From contig OMZY01000020.1 of NCBI GenBank assembly GCA_900315675.1, positions 1-48,483 on the forward strand: a stretch of 48,483 nt of DNA, read 5' to 3'. Positions 6,814 through 15,238 of the stretch are shown here, in pieces; position 1 is the first letter of the stretch; every line of letters starts with the position of its first letter. A program made the translations under genes and the position numbers. The stretch is from an uncultured Eubacteriales bacterium. GTDB taxonomy: Bacteria; Bacillota; Clostridia; Christensenellales; Aristaeellaceae. Under the pieces are notes generated by a model. It made no database searches and was not told the origin of the DNA. It saw only the letters and a program-made list of their open reading frames with translations.

Positions 6814-7590
6814 ATGAAGAAGATTATTGCCGTACTTCTGGCCGCACTGATGCTGACCGCTTCCGCGGCCATGGCGGAAACTGCCCTGGAGGAAATCCGG
6901 GCGAGGGGAACCCTGACGATTGCCATGGAAGGCGCCTGGCAGCCCTGGACCTATCACGATGAAAGTGGCACACTGACCGGCTTTGACGTGGAAGTCGGCG
7001 CGCTGATTGCGGAAGGACTGGGTGTAACCCCGGATTATAAGGAAACCGCGTGGGACGGCATCCTGGCCGGCGTGGATTCCGGACGCTTTGACATCGCCTG
7101 CAACGGTGTGGGATATACGGATGAACGGGCGGAAAGCTATAACTTCAGCACACCTTACGTCTATACGGAAATGGTGCTGGTGGTCAGGGCGGACAACGAG
7201 GAAATCAAGTCCCTGGATGACCTGAAGGGAAAGAAGACCGCGAACTCCCCGAACTCCACCTATGCCATGCGTTCCGAAGCTGCCGGCGCCGAGGTGGTCT
7301 ATGTGGACACCCTGGGTGAAACCATGGAAATGCTGCAGCAGGGCCGTGTGGAAGCAACGCTGAACGCAAAGGACTCCGTGGACGCCTACCTGGCAGAACA
7401 TCCGGAAGCCCAGATCAAGGTTGTGCTGAGCGTTGCCGGTGAACCGGTGGCGATCCCTATGCAGAAGGGCGAACGGACGGAAACCCTGGTGGAGGAAATC
7501 AACCGGATCCTGGAGGAAGCACGGCAGAACGGAAAACTGGCGGAGCTGAGCAACAAATACTTCGGCCGGGATCTGACAAAGGAAGAATAA
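6814..7590 (+). CDS. Amino-acid ABC transporter, extracellular substrate-binding protein
   Basis: 258 aa with signal peptide MKKIIAVLLAALMLTASAAMA and cleavage near AMA|ET; no lipobox Cys, so a soluble or loosely attached form. It is a family 3 (polar amino acid) binding protein: RGTLTIAMEGAWQPWTYHDE, GFDVEVGALIAEGLGV, WDGILAGVDSGRFDIACNGV and FSTPYVYTEMVLVV are characteristic. It delivers its ligand to the permease and ATPase encoded next. The linked thioredoxin system points to cystine as ligand, but that is inference; His, Gln or Arg binders look alike at this level. Confidence 0.92.
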   Translation: MKKIIAVLLAALMLTASAAMAETALEEIRARGTLTIAMEGAWQPWTYHDESGTLTGFDVEVGALIAEGLGVTPDYKETAWDGILAGVDSGRFDIACNGVGYTDERAESYNFSTPYVYTEMVLVVRADNEEIKSLDDLKGKKTANSPNSTYAMRSEAAGAEVVYVDTLGETMEMLQQGRVEATLNAKDSVDAYLAEHPEAQIKVVLSVAGEPVAIPMQKGERTETLVEEINRILEEARQNGKLAELSNKYFGRDLTKEE

Positions 7591-7615
7591 TCATACGCCG
7601 ATACAGGTGACATTA

Positions 7616-8290
7616 ATGACTGAAAGACTTTGGGGTATTCTGACGGATTCCTTTCCGAAAATGCTGGAATATGGAATCAAGGTGACCATTCCGCTGACTA
7701 TCTTGTCCTTTGCGCTGGCACTGACGGTGGCACTGGGCGTGGCCCTGATTCAGTATGCCGGGGTGAAAGGAATCCGCCAGATCTGCCGGTTCTACATCTG
7801 GATTACCCGCGGCACACCGCTGCTGGTTCAGCTTTATATTGTTTTCTACGGCCTGCCGAAGATCGGCATTGTACTGGACGCATTTCCGTCGGCGGTTATT
7901 GTTCTGGGACTGAACGAGGCCGCATACATGGCCGAAACCATCCGGGGCACCCTGGAAAGCGTGAGCGCAGGCCAGCTGGAAGCCGGATACTGTGTGGGAA
8001 TGAGCTGGCCGAAGATTATGTGGCATGTGGTGCTTCCGCAGGCGATGCGGACGGCATTCCCTGCCCTGTCCAATTCCATGATTGCCATGCTGAAGGAAAC
8101 GTCCATGGCGGCAACGATTACGGTGATGGAACTCTTCCGCCAGGCACAGGTGATCAACGGACGGGTCTACGAACCGCTGGCGCTGTACATTGAAGCAGCG
8201 CTGATCTACCTGTTCTTCTGCACGATCCTGACCTGGCTGCAGCACCGTGGAGAGAAAAAGCTCGGCAGCTATGGAGGTGTCCGCACATGA
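7616..8290 (+). CDS. Amino-acid ABC transporter permease (HisM/TcyB family)
   Basis: 224 aa from ATG 7616, chosen over GTG 7607 because AGGTGA (7605-7610) lies 5 nt upstream. About five membrane helices. The EAA loop reads EAGYCVGMSWPKIMWHVVLPQAMR, the contact point for the ATPase. The conserved ITRGTPLLVQLY and LNEAAYMAETIRGTLESV stretches mark the polar amino-acid permease group. The stop overlaps the ATPase start (ATGA). Confidence 0.94.
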   Translation: MTERLWGILTDSFPKMLEYGIKVTIPLTILSFALALTVALGVALIQYAGVKGIRQICRFYIWITRGTPLLVQLYIVFYGLPKIGIVLDAFPSAVIVLGLNEAAYMAETIRGTLESVSAGQLEAGYCVGMSWPKIMWHVVLPQAMRTAFPALSNSMIAMLKETSMAATITVMELFRQAQVINGRVYEPLALYIEAALIYLFFCTILTWLQHRGEKKLGSYGGVRT

Positions 8291-9027
8291 TGCTGGAAAT
8301 CAGAGATGTGAAGAAAAGTTTCGGCGGACTGACGGTGCTGGACGGCATCAGCCTGGATGTGGAAAAAGGCGACGTGGTGGCTATTCTCGGACCGAGCGGG
8401 TCGGGCAAAACCACCTTCCTGCGGTGCCTGAACTATCTGGAGACCGCGGACAGCGGAAGCCTGGTGTTTGACGGGGAGAAGTTTGACCTGCACAGCACCG
8501 GGAAAAAGGATATTGCCCGGATGAGAAGGAAGACCGCCTTTGTTTTCCAGAATTACAATCTTTTCCTGAATAAGACGGTCCTGCAGAATGTGACGCTGGG
8601 TCTGACCTCCGGAATGGGAATGGACAAGAAAAAAGCGGAGGCTGTTGCCTTGGAAATGCTGGAAAAAGTGGGTATGGCGGATAAACTGCAGAATTATCCC
8701 AACCAGCTGTCCGGCGGACAGCAGCAGCGGGTGGCAATCGCCCGGGCGATGGCGACAAGTCCTGAAATCATCTATTTTGACGAGCCTACCAGCGCACTGG
8801 ATCCCGAACTGATCGGCGAAGTGCTGGCCGTTATGCGGAAACTGGCAGAGGACGGCATGACGATGCTGGTAGTTACTCACGAAATGGATTTTGCCCGGAA
8901 TGTGTCCAACAAGGTCATGTTTATGGAAGGCGGGAAGGTTGTGGAGACCGCTCCGTCGAAACAATTCTTTGAAAACCCTTCGGAAGTACGGGTGAGAGAG
9001 TTCATACGGAAAATACAGAATCTGTGA
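8287..9027 (+). CDS. Amino-acid ABC transporter ATP-binding protein
   Basis: 246 aa, complete. Walker A GPSGSGKTT (residues about 38-46), Q-loop VFQNYNLF, signature LSGGQQQRVAIARA, Walker B IIYFDEPTSALDP, and the switch His in VVTHEMDFA. Closest in style to GlnQ/TcyC/HisP ATPases. ATG 8287 overlaps the permease stop; ATG 8290 is an in-frame alternative. Last gene of the operon that starts at 5110. No terminator follows; a heptamer block does. Confidence 0.95.
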   Translation: MMLEIRDVKKSFGGLTVLDGISLDVEKGDVVAILGPSGSGKTTFLRCLNYLETADSGSLVFDGEKFDLHSTGKKDIARMRRKTAFVFQNYNLFLNKTVLQNVTLGLTSGMGMDKKKAEAVALEMLEKVGMADKLQNYPNQLSGGQQQRVAIARAMATSPEIIYFDEPTSALDPELIGEVLAVMRKLAEDGMTMLVVTHEMDFARNVSNKVMFMEGGKVVETAPSKQFFENPSEVRVREFIRKIQNL

Positions 9028-9033
9028 TAAACT

Positions 9034-9069
9034 CAATTCAGAATTAAGAATTCAGGATTCAGAATTAAA
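9034..9069. repeat. Heptamer repeat block (AATTCAG/AATTAAG type)
   Basis: AATTCAG/AATTAAG/AATTCAG/GATTCAG/AATTAAA units lie between the ABC ATPase and the CotH gene. Confidence 0.7.
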
Positions 9070-9087
9070 AGTCTGTGAGGTCAGCAG

Positions 9088-10785
9088 ATGAGAACAATGT
9101 GGAAAAGGATCATCAGGATCACCGTGACGGTGATCCTTTTCCTGCTGTTTCTGACCGGTACAGCCTTCGCACTGACGGAGCGGACCCTGACGGCTTCCTG
9201 CCCGTCGGTGAGCAGTGAAACCGTAACCGCCCGATGGAAGAAAGGCGAAATGACGCTCTTTCTGCCGGGATGCTGGGACCTGACAAAGATCACGCTGAAA
9301 CTGGACGGATCGGACACGATCCTGCTGGGGGACGAACAGACGGCAGTATCCGCCGGGCAGGAAACTGACCTGTCCGGACTGACCGGACGGAAACTCCGGG
9401 TGCTTGACGCCGGCGGGGAAAGCCGGGGAATCCTGACTATTCTGCAAGGCTCGGATATTCCTGCACTTTTCCTTCGGGTTGACGGAGAAAAACTGAAACA
9501 GGTCAACCACAGCAAGGAGAACGAAATCTCCGAAGGACACGCGGCTTACGTGGAGGCAGACGGCACCGTCAGCTACGACGGACCGCTGGAACAGATGAAG
9601 GGCAGGGGAAACAACTCCTTCCGTTACAGCAAGAAACCTTACCAGATCAAGCTGGGAGAAAAAGTATCCCTCAGCGGAATGAGCAAGGGCAAGACCTGGG
9701 TGCTGCTGGCCAACTGGGTGGACGTCAGCCTGCTGCGGAACCAGATAGTACTGGACATGAGCCGGGAAATCGGCCTGAAGCATGCTGCCGGCTGCGTACA
9801 GGCGGATGTATGGATCAACGGGATTTACAACGGACTGTATTTGATTACAGAGAAAATCCAGATCGGCGGAAGCCGGATCGATATCATCAACCTGGAGAAA
9901 GCGACGGAAAAGGTGAACAGCGAACCGTTCAGTCCGGGGCAGATCATCACGGAGAAATCCGCGTCATTTCCATTGCTGCGCAGTTATCCGGCAGTAAAGG
10001 ATCCGGAGGATATTACCGGCGGATATATCCTGACCATTGAAAAGAAACACCGGATGAAGGACTACGTGCTGGCCGGATTCCGGACAAAGGAAGAACTGAG
10101 TATCCGGATCAAGGAACCCACATATCCCAGCCGGGCACAGACAGAGTATGTGTTCGGCCGGATGACGGAAGTGCAGAATGCCCTGATGGCGAAAGACGGG
10201 ATTGAACCCGCAACGGGAAAATCCTACGATGAATATCTGGATATTACTTCCTTCGCACAGCGTTTCCTGATTGAGGACTGGACAAAAAACTATGACTTTA
10301 TCGGCGGAAGCCAGTTCCTGTATAAAGATTCAGACCTGGCGGATCCGCGGATATATGCCGGGCCGTCCTGGGATTATGACCTGTGCTTCGGCAACATGGG
10401 GGACAGGGGATACAGCCCTAACGGGAAATACCTGACATCCTACCGGAAAAAGAACAATCTCTACTGGCTGCTGTATACCCATGAGACATTCGGAGAAAGG
10501 GTCACGGAGATCTGGGAGAAAACCTTCCGTCCGGCTGTCGCTGTACTGCTGGGAGAACAGGAGGCACCGCAGGGCGGGAGTCTCTGTTCCCTGGACGAAT
10601 ACCGGGAACGGATCAGCGATTCCGTGCGGATGAACTATACCCGGTGGGGGATCAGCAGGGACGCAACGGGATCCGGATCCGGCGGAGATTTCGGGACAGC
10701 CTTCGCATACCTGAAGAAATGGATCACGGAACGTACAGCGTGGATGGACAGGGAATATACATCCGCGGAACAAACAGGTGAATGA
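9088..10785 (+). CDS. CotH-family protein (secreted or membrane-anchored protein kinase-like)
   Basis: 565 aa. N-terminal signal/anchor MRTMWKRIIRITVTVILFLL, then about 110 residues of beta-rich sequence, then a CotH domain from about residue 120. Typical CotH stretches are QMKGRGNNSFRYSKKPYQIKL, WVLLANWVDVSLLRNQIVLD, NGIYNGLYLITEKIQIG, and the catalytic-type GPSWDYDLCFGN near residue 430. CotH of Bacillus subtilis is an atypical kinase of spore-coat proteins. Exported non-spore homologues also occur in clostridial genomes beside cell-surface genes, so a spore role is not assured. The protein probably acts outside the membrane. It has no close operon partner; a promoter was not found. Confidence 0.87.
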   Translation: MRTMWKRIIRITVTVILFLLFLTGTAFALTERTLTASCPSVSSETVTARWKKGEMTLFLPGCWDLTKITLKLDGSDTILLGDEQTAVSAGQETDLSGLTGRKLRVLDAGGESRGILTILQGSDIPALFLRVDGEKLKQVNHSKENEISEGHAAYVEADGTVSYDGPLEQMKGRGNNSFRYSKKPYQIKLGEKVSLSGMSKGKTWVLLANWVDVSLLRNQIVLDMSREIGLKHAAGCVQADVWINGIYNGLYLITEKIQIGGSRIDIINLEKATEKVNSEPFSPGQIITEKSASFPLLRSYPAVKDPEDITGGYILTIEKKHRMKDYVLAGFRTKEELSIRIKEPTYPSRAQTEYVFGRMTEVQNALMAKDGIEPATGKSYDEYLDITSFAQRFLIEDWTKNYDFIGGSQFLYKDSDLADPRIYAGPSWDYDLCFGNMGDRGYSPNGKYLTSYRKKNNLYWLLYTHETFGERVTEIWEKTFRPAVAVLLGEQEAPQGGSLCSLDEYRERISDSVRMNYTRWGISRDATGSGSGGDFGTAFAYLKKWITERTAWMDREYTSAEQTGE

Positions 10786-10802
10786 CAAAAAAACAGGATT
10801 AG

Positions 10803-12283
<1,481 letters not shown>

Positions 12284-12284
<1 letters not shown>

Positions 12285-12319
12285 AAAAGTATGGCGCAGG
12301 AAACTGCGCCAACTTTTTT
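12284..12319 (+). terminator. Terminator of gdhA
   Basis: GGCGCAG-GAAA-CTGCGCC with outer AAAAAAGT/ACTTTTTT pairing, ending in a T-run. Confidence 0.85.
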
Positions 12320-12320
12320 A

Positions 12321-12479
12321 CAATTAACAATGAACAATTAACAATGAACAATTGTGGAGAGAACAGCTTCCGGAACGGAAGCTGTTCTTTCTGAACAAAA
12401 AAATCCTGCCGGGGGCAGGCTGGTGTGAAGTGAAGAGTGAACAGTGAACAGCAAGAGCCACCCCGAAGGGTGGCTCTTG
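12321..12479. repeat. Heptamer block plus three stacked hairpins
   Basis: A heptamer block (AATTAAC/AATGAAC, 12321-12353) is followed by three hairpins. The first is a perfect 13-bp stem at 12360-12388 (AGAACAGCTTCCG/CGGAAGCTGTTCT). The second is CCTGCC-GGG-GGCAGG at 12405-12419, which on the minus strand is followed by a T-run and so terminates the next minus-strand gene. The third is a 12-bp GAGCCACCC stem at 12452-12479, without a T-run, beside that gene's stop codon. Confidence 0.7.
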
Positions 12480-12484
12480 TACTG

Positions 12485-12712
12485 TTAGTTGTTCTGCCAG
12501 GCCTTGACTTTGTCAGCGGCCAGACGCTTAATGGTCTCTTCGGGGTAGGGGGATTCAGTTCCGCCGTAACCATACAGGAAGAACTTACCGCCCTGGGTCT
12601 TGTACAGGGATTCTTCATACCCTTTGGGATCGCCGAATACGCCGAAAACTTTCTTCTGAATCAGTTCGGAAGCGTCGGTATCGTACTCGATCTTGCAGAT
12701 GACCTTCTTCAT
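12485..12712 (-). CDS. Small conserved protein of unknown function
   Basis: 75 aa, MKKVICKIEYDTDASELIQ then KKVFGVFGDPKGYEESLYKT. The YDT...EESLYKTxxGxFFLYGYGG pattern resembles a small protein family found across Bacillota and their plasmids with no assigned role. It is soluble, with no catalytic motif. A good ribosome site (AAGGAAGAGG) precedes ATG 12712. It has its own promoter and a minus-strand terminator (12405-12419), so it is a free-standing gene. Confidence 0.75.
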   Translation of the reverse strand: MKKVICKIEYDTDASELIQKKVFGVFGDPKGYEESLYKTQGGKFFLYGYGGTESPYPEETIKRLAADKVKAWQNN

Positions 12713-12781
12713 TTGCCTCTTCCTTTCGCGCTGTGCGCCTGATACTGAAAATGTGTTTCGCGGACCGTTCCGCTTAATGAT

Positions 12782-12810
12782 ACTATATCACATAAGGGTT
12801 TCAGCAACAA
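12782..12810 (-). promoter_or_regulatory. Promoter for the small 75-aa protein gene
   Basis: On the minus strand: TTGTTG (12810-12805), 17-nt spacer, TGA-TATAGT (extended -10, hexamer 12787-12782). Confidence 0.6.
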
Positions 12811-12912
12811 TGGACGGCAAGTGGCAAAAGAAAACCAGATGAGGCAAAAATCCATGAATTGGGAGTTTGTTTGCCTCAAAGCGTGCAAAAATCGCAAAGA
12901 ATGAGATGATTA

Positions 12913-13338
12913 TCAGATTTTCAGACTTTCATCTGACAGCGTCCGGATGCCATGGGCATTCAGAAGCTCCTCGGCGGTTTTCACATCATTGACCCGGATG
13001 ACCACATAGGCTTCTTCCGGACCGGAACCGGTGAAGGCATACATATACTCGATATTGATATTGGCTTCATTGAGGACGGCCAGGATGGGATAGAGGGCGC
13101 CGCTGCGGTCACTCATCTGGGCGGCCAGTACTTCCGTTTTGGAATAGAGATACTTTTCACCCAGGAGTTTGCAGACAGCATCTGTATCGGAAACGATGAT
13201 GCGCAGAATGCCAAAGTCATTGGCTTCTGAAATACTCATGGCTCGGATATTGATTCCTGCTTCGGAAATGGCCTGAACAGCTTCAATCAAGGCGCCGGGC
13301 TGGTTCATCAGAAAGACGGATAATTGCGTAATAGCCAT
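12913..13338 (-). CDS. ACT-domain amino-acid-binding protein
   Basis: 141 aa from ATG 13338, with GGAGGAAATT directly upstream. It carries two tandem ACT domains: residues 1-70 (AITQLSVFLMNQPGALIEAV, INIRAMSI) and 71-141 (VLAAQMSDRSGALYPILAVL, INIEYMYAF). Stand-alone ACT-ACT proteins of this type are commonly encoded next to phenylacetate-CoA ligase and are thought to sense aromatic amino acids. Here paaK lies about 190 nt upstream on the same strand, fitting that pairing. Heptamers and a REP-like palindrome separate the two. A 9-bp inverted repeat (TGAGGCAAA/TTTGCCTCA, about 12840-12880) downstream may be a weak terminator. Confidence 0.88.
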   Translation of the reverse strand: MAITQLSVFLMNQPGALIEAVQAISEAGINIRAMSISEANDFGILRIIVSDTDAVCKLLGEKYLYSKTEVLAAQMSDRSGALYPILAVLNEANINIEYMYAFTGSGPEEAYVVIRVNDVKTAEELLNAHGIRTLSDESLKI

Positions 13339-13348
13339 AATTTCCTCC

Positions 13349-13374
13349 AATTCAGAATTCATAATTCAGAATTA
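13349..13374. repeat. Heptamer repeat block
   Basis: AATTCAG/AATTCAT/AATTCAG/AATTA units lie upstream of the ACT gene. Confidence 0.65.
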
Positions 13375-13424
13375 TTATACGGTATCATTCCTGAATGAAG
13401 AGAAGCGGATTGAAGGAATATGCC

Positions 13425-13474
13425 TGCGGGAGGAGATCCTTCGACTTCGCCTACGGCTTCGCTCAGGATGACAT
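13425..13474. repeat. REP-like palindromic element
   Basis: The segment beginning GAGATCCTTCGACTTCGCC and ending GGCTTCGCTCAGGATGACA forms an imperfect palindrome, TCCT..CGA.TTCGCC-TACG-GGCTTCG..AGGA. It lies between paaK and the ACT gene. Similar CTTCGACTTCGC...GCTCAGGATGACA sequences occur as dispersed intergenic repeats in many gut clostridial genomes. Only one full copy is in this window. Confidence 0.5.
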
Positions 13475-13529
13475 TTGGGAGTGTTGAATGAAAATATAGC
13501 ATTGGTTTTTGTGGCTATATCTTATTATA

Positions 13530-14834
13530 TCAGTGAAGTTTGCGTTTGTCGATGACGCGGACGGCTTTGCCTTCGCTGCGGGTGATGGTCTTGGGGGCGA
13601 CGAGGTGGATCTTGGGTCCGATGCCGAGCATGGTACGCATGGCGGATTCCAGGCTCTTCTCCATCTTCTGGATCTGGCCCATCAGGTCGGAGAACTGATC
13701 CGGGCTGACTTCCACATACACATCGAAGGTGTCGGTGTTCCGCTCCCGGTCAAGCACGATCTGATAGTTGGGCGTATATCCCTCATTGAGGAGTACGGTT
13801 TCGATCTGGCTCGGGAAGACGTTGACGCCGCGGATGATCAGCATATCGTCGCTGCGGCCCATGGGCTTGGCCATCCGCACATGGGTGCGGCCGCAGGAGC
13901 AGGGGGTGCGGTTCAGGACGCAAAGGTCACGGGTGCGGTAACGGAGCAGCGGGAAGGCTTCCTTGTCCAGTGCGGTGAAGACCAGCTCGCCGACAGATCC
14001 TTCAGGCAGCACTTCGCCGGTGTCCGGATCAATGATTTCCGCATAGAAATGGTCTTCATTGATATGCATGCCCTTCTGTTCCTCGCATTCGAAGGCAACC
14101 CCGGGGCCGCTGGTTTCCGTGAGACCGTAAATATCATAGGCTTTGATGCCCAGGCTCTTCTCAATTTCATGGCGCATTTCCTCGGTCCAGGGTTCCGCAC
14201 CGAAGATGCCTGCCTTCAGCTTATTGTCTTCCGGCTTGAAACCCTGCTCCTTCAGGGATTCGCCGATATAAGCGGCATAGGAGGGAGTGCAGCAGATGAT
14301 GGTGGATTCCAGGTCCATCATGAACTGAATCTGGCGTTCGGTGTTGCCGGAGGACATGGGCAGGGTCAGACAGCCAACCTTATGGGAGCCGCCGTGCAGA
14401 CCGGAACCGCCGGTAAACAGACCGTAGCCGTAGCAGACCTGCACCACATCCTCTTCCGTGCCGCCGGCGGCGACGATGGCCCGTGCGCAGCAGTCTTCCC
14501 ACAGATCGATATCGTGCTGGGTATAGAAGGCGACAACACGCTTGCCGGTGGTGCCGGAAGTGGAATGGATCCGGACACAGTTCTTCAGATCCGTACCCAG
14601 CAGCCCGTAAGGATAGGTTTCCCGAAGATCAGCTTTGCTGAGGAATGGGAGCTTATGAATGTCATCCACGGTTTTGATATCATCCGGGGTGAGTCCTTTC
14701 TCCTCCATCAGATGACGGTAGTAGGGGACATTATCCCAGACATGATGAATCTGCTTTACGAGTTTTTCATTCTGGATTTCCAGAATTTTCTCCCGCGGAG
14801 CCGTTTCAATTTCCGGCTGGTAGTATTTAGCCAT
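13530..14834 (-). CDS. paaK: Phenylacetate--CoA ligase
   Basis: 434 aa, full length for PaaK. The ANL-superfamily motifs are present: the P-loop IHSTSGTTGKRVVAF, YGLTETSGPGVAFEC, YRTRDLC (ribose-binding Asp) and GRSDDMLIIRGVNVFPSQIE. It forms phenylacetyl-CoA (or a related aryl-acetyl-CoA) from the acid, ATP and CoA in the cytoplasm. In anaerobes, PaaK paired with an ACT protein usually works with an indolepyruvate-type ferredoxin oxidoreductase; that enzyme is not in this window. ATG 14834 follows AAAGGAG. Upstream lies a Phe-codon leader peptide and terminator, which implies control by phenylalanine supply and a biosynthetic use. Confidence 0.94.
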   Translation of the reverse strand: MAKYYQPEIETAPREKILEIQNEKLVKQIHHVWDNVPYYRHLMEEKGLTPDDIKTVDDIHKLPFLSKADLRETYPYGLLGTDLKNCVRIHSTSGTTGKRVVAFYTQHDIDLWEDCCARAIVAAGGTEEDVVQVCYGYGLFTGGSGLHGGSHKVGCLTLPMSSGNTERQIQFMMDLESTIICCTPSYAAYIGESLKEQGFKPEDNKLKAGIFGAEPWTEEMRHEIEKSLGIKAYDIYGLTETSGPGVAFECEEQKGMHINEDHFYAEIIDPDTGEVLPEGSVGELVFTALDKEAFPLLRYRTRDLCVLNRTPCSCGRTHVRMAKPMGRSDDMLIIRGVNVFPSQIETVLLNEGYTPNYQIVLDRERNTDTFDVYVEVSPDQFSDLMGQIQKMEKSLESAMRTMLGIGPKIHLVAPKTITRSEGKAVRVIDKRKLH

Positions 14835-14931
14835 ATGTGTTCACTCCTTTGTGATGATTCAGGAATTCTGTTGAGCGCATTCTGGTATCGGTCAGCGACG
14901 GGTCGGGATTATTGCCTGAAACAGGTCCCGT

Positions 14932-14969
14932 AAAAAAACACCGCCTTTTGTTCATTCCAAAAGGCGGTG
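14932..14969 (-). terminator. Leader terminator of paaK (attenuator 3:4 stem)
   Basis: On the minus strand CACCGCCTTTTG (14969-14958) and CAAAAGGCGGTG (14950-14939) form a perfect 12-bp stem with loop GAATGAA, followed by seven T residues (14938-14932). It is intrinsic and lies about 100 nt upstream of the paaK start, between leader peptide and gene. Confidence 0.9.
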
Positions 14970-15011
14970 GATTCAAAGCGCTCTGTGCGTCTGATTAATC
15001 CATCGCTGACC
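14968..15011 (-). promoter_or_regulatory. Antiterminator stem of the paaK leader
   Basis: Minus strand GCGATGGATT (15006-14997, ending inside the leader ORF stop region) pairs with AATCCACCGC (14973-14964): nine pairs and one A.C mismatch. It uses the 5' arm of the terminator, so the two are mutually exclusive. CCATC (15029-15025, just before the Phe codons) can pair with GATGG (15004-15000) as the 1:2 stem. GGTCAGCGATGG (15011-15000) also pairs over 12 bp, with one G.U, with CCGTCGCTGACC (14901-14890) beyond the terminator. Confidence 0.7.
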
Positions 15012-15045
15012 TGCTAAAGAAGAAGATGGCTGCGAATGATTTCAT
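14995..15045 (-). CDS. Phenylalanine-rich leader peptide of paaK
   Basis: 16-codon ORF MKSFAAIFFFSRSAMD. AAAGGA (15061-15056) lies 10 nt upstream of ATG 15045-15043. Four of 16 residues are Phe, three of them consecutive (TTC TTC TTT, 15024-15016). Compare the Phe-run leader peptides of enterobacterial pheA and pheST, which control transcription by ribosome stalling. Stalling on the Phe codons would leave the region from about 15003 onward free to form the antiterminator; translating to the stop at 14997-14995 would mask it and let the terminator form. The peptide itself probably has no function. Confidence 0.8.
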   Translation of the reverse strand: MKSFAAIFFFSRSAMD

Positions 15046-15090
15046 TGCTGAAATGTCCTTTCACAAAAATGTTCTGTTACCATCAAAGTG

Positions 15091-15120
15091 ACTATATTCC
15101 TCAGGAGGGACAATTGTCAA
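15091..15120 (-). promoter_or_regulatory. Promoter of the paaK leader
   Basis: Minus strand TTGACA (15120-15115), 18-nt spacer, TATAGT (15096-15091). The start near 15084 gives a leader of about 250 nt containing the Phe peptide and terminator. Confidence 0.75.
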
Positions 15121-15160
15121 CAGACAGTTTTGTACTGTTGCTGTTTTTACAATGAGTTAG

Positions 15161-15189
15161 TTGACATAAAATAGCACGAATGATATATT
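15161..15189 (+). promoter_or_regulatory. Promoter of the DegV gene
   Basis: TTGACA (15161-15166), 17-nt spacer, TATATT (15184-15189); it is back to back with the paaK promoter. Confidence 0.8.
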
Positions 15190-15238
15190 TTCACTGTTGC
15201 CAGCGCCATCGGCAGCATCGATAGCAGGAGGGAAAAAC

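Noticed and set aside
13509-14933. Plus-strand 474-codon ORF over paaK
   Set aside because: The opposite strand carries all PaaK motifs at full length; the plus frame is low in recognisable motifs and runs into the attenuator region.
14835-15090. T-box riboswitch upstream of paaK
   Set aside because: No T-box sequence (UGGGUGGNACCGCG-like) or specifier-loop layout was found; the short Phe-codon ORF and competing stems fit a leader-peptide attenuator instead.
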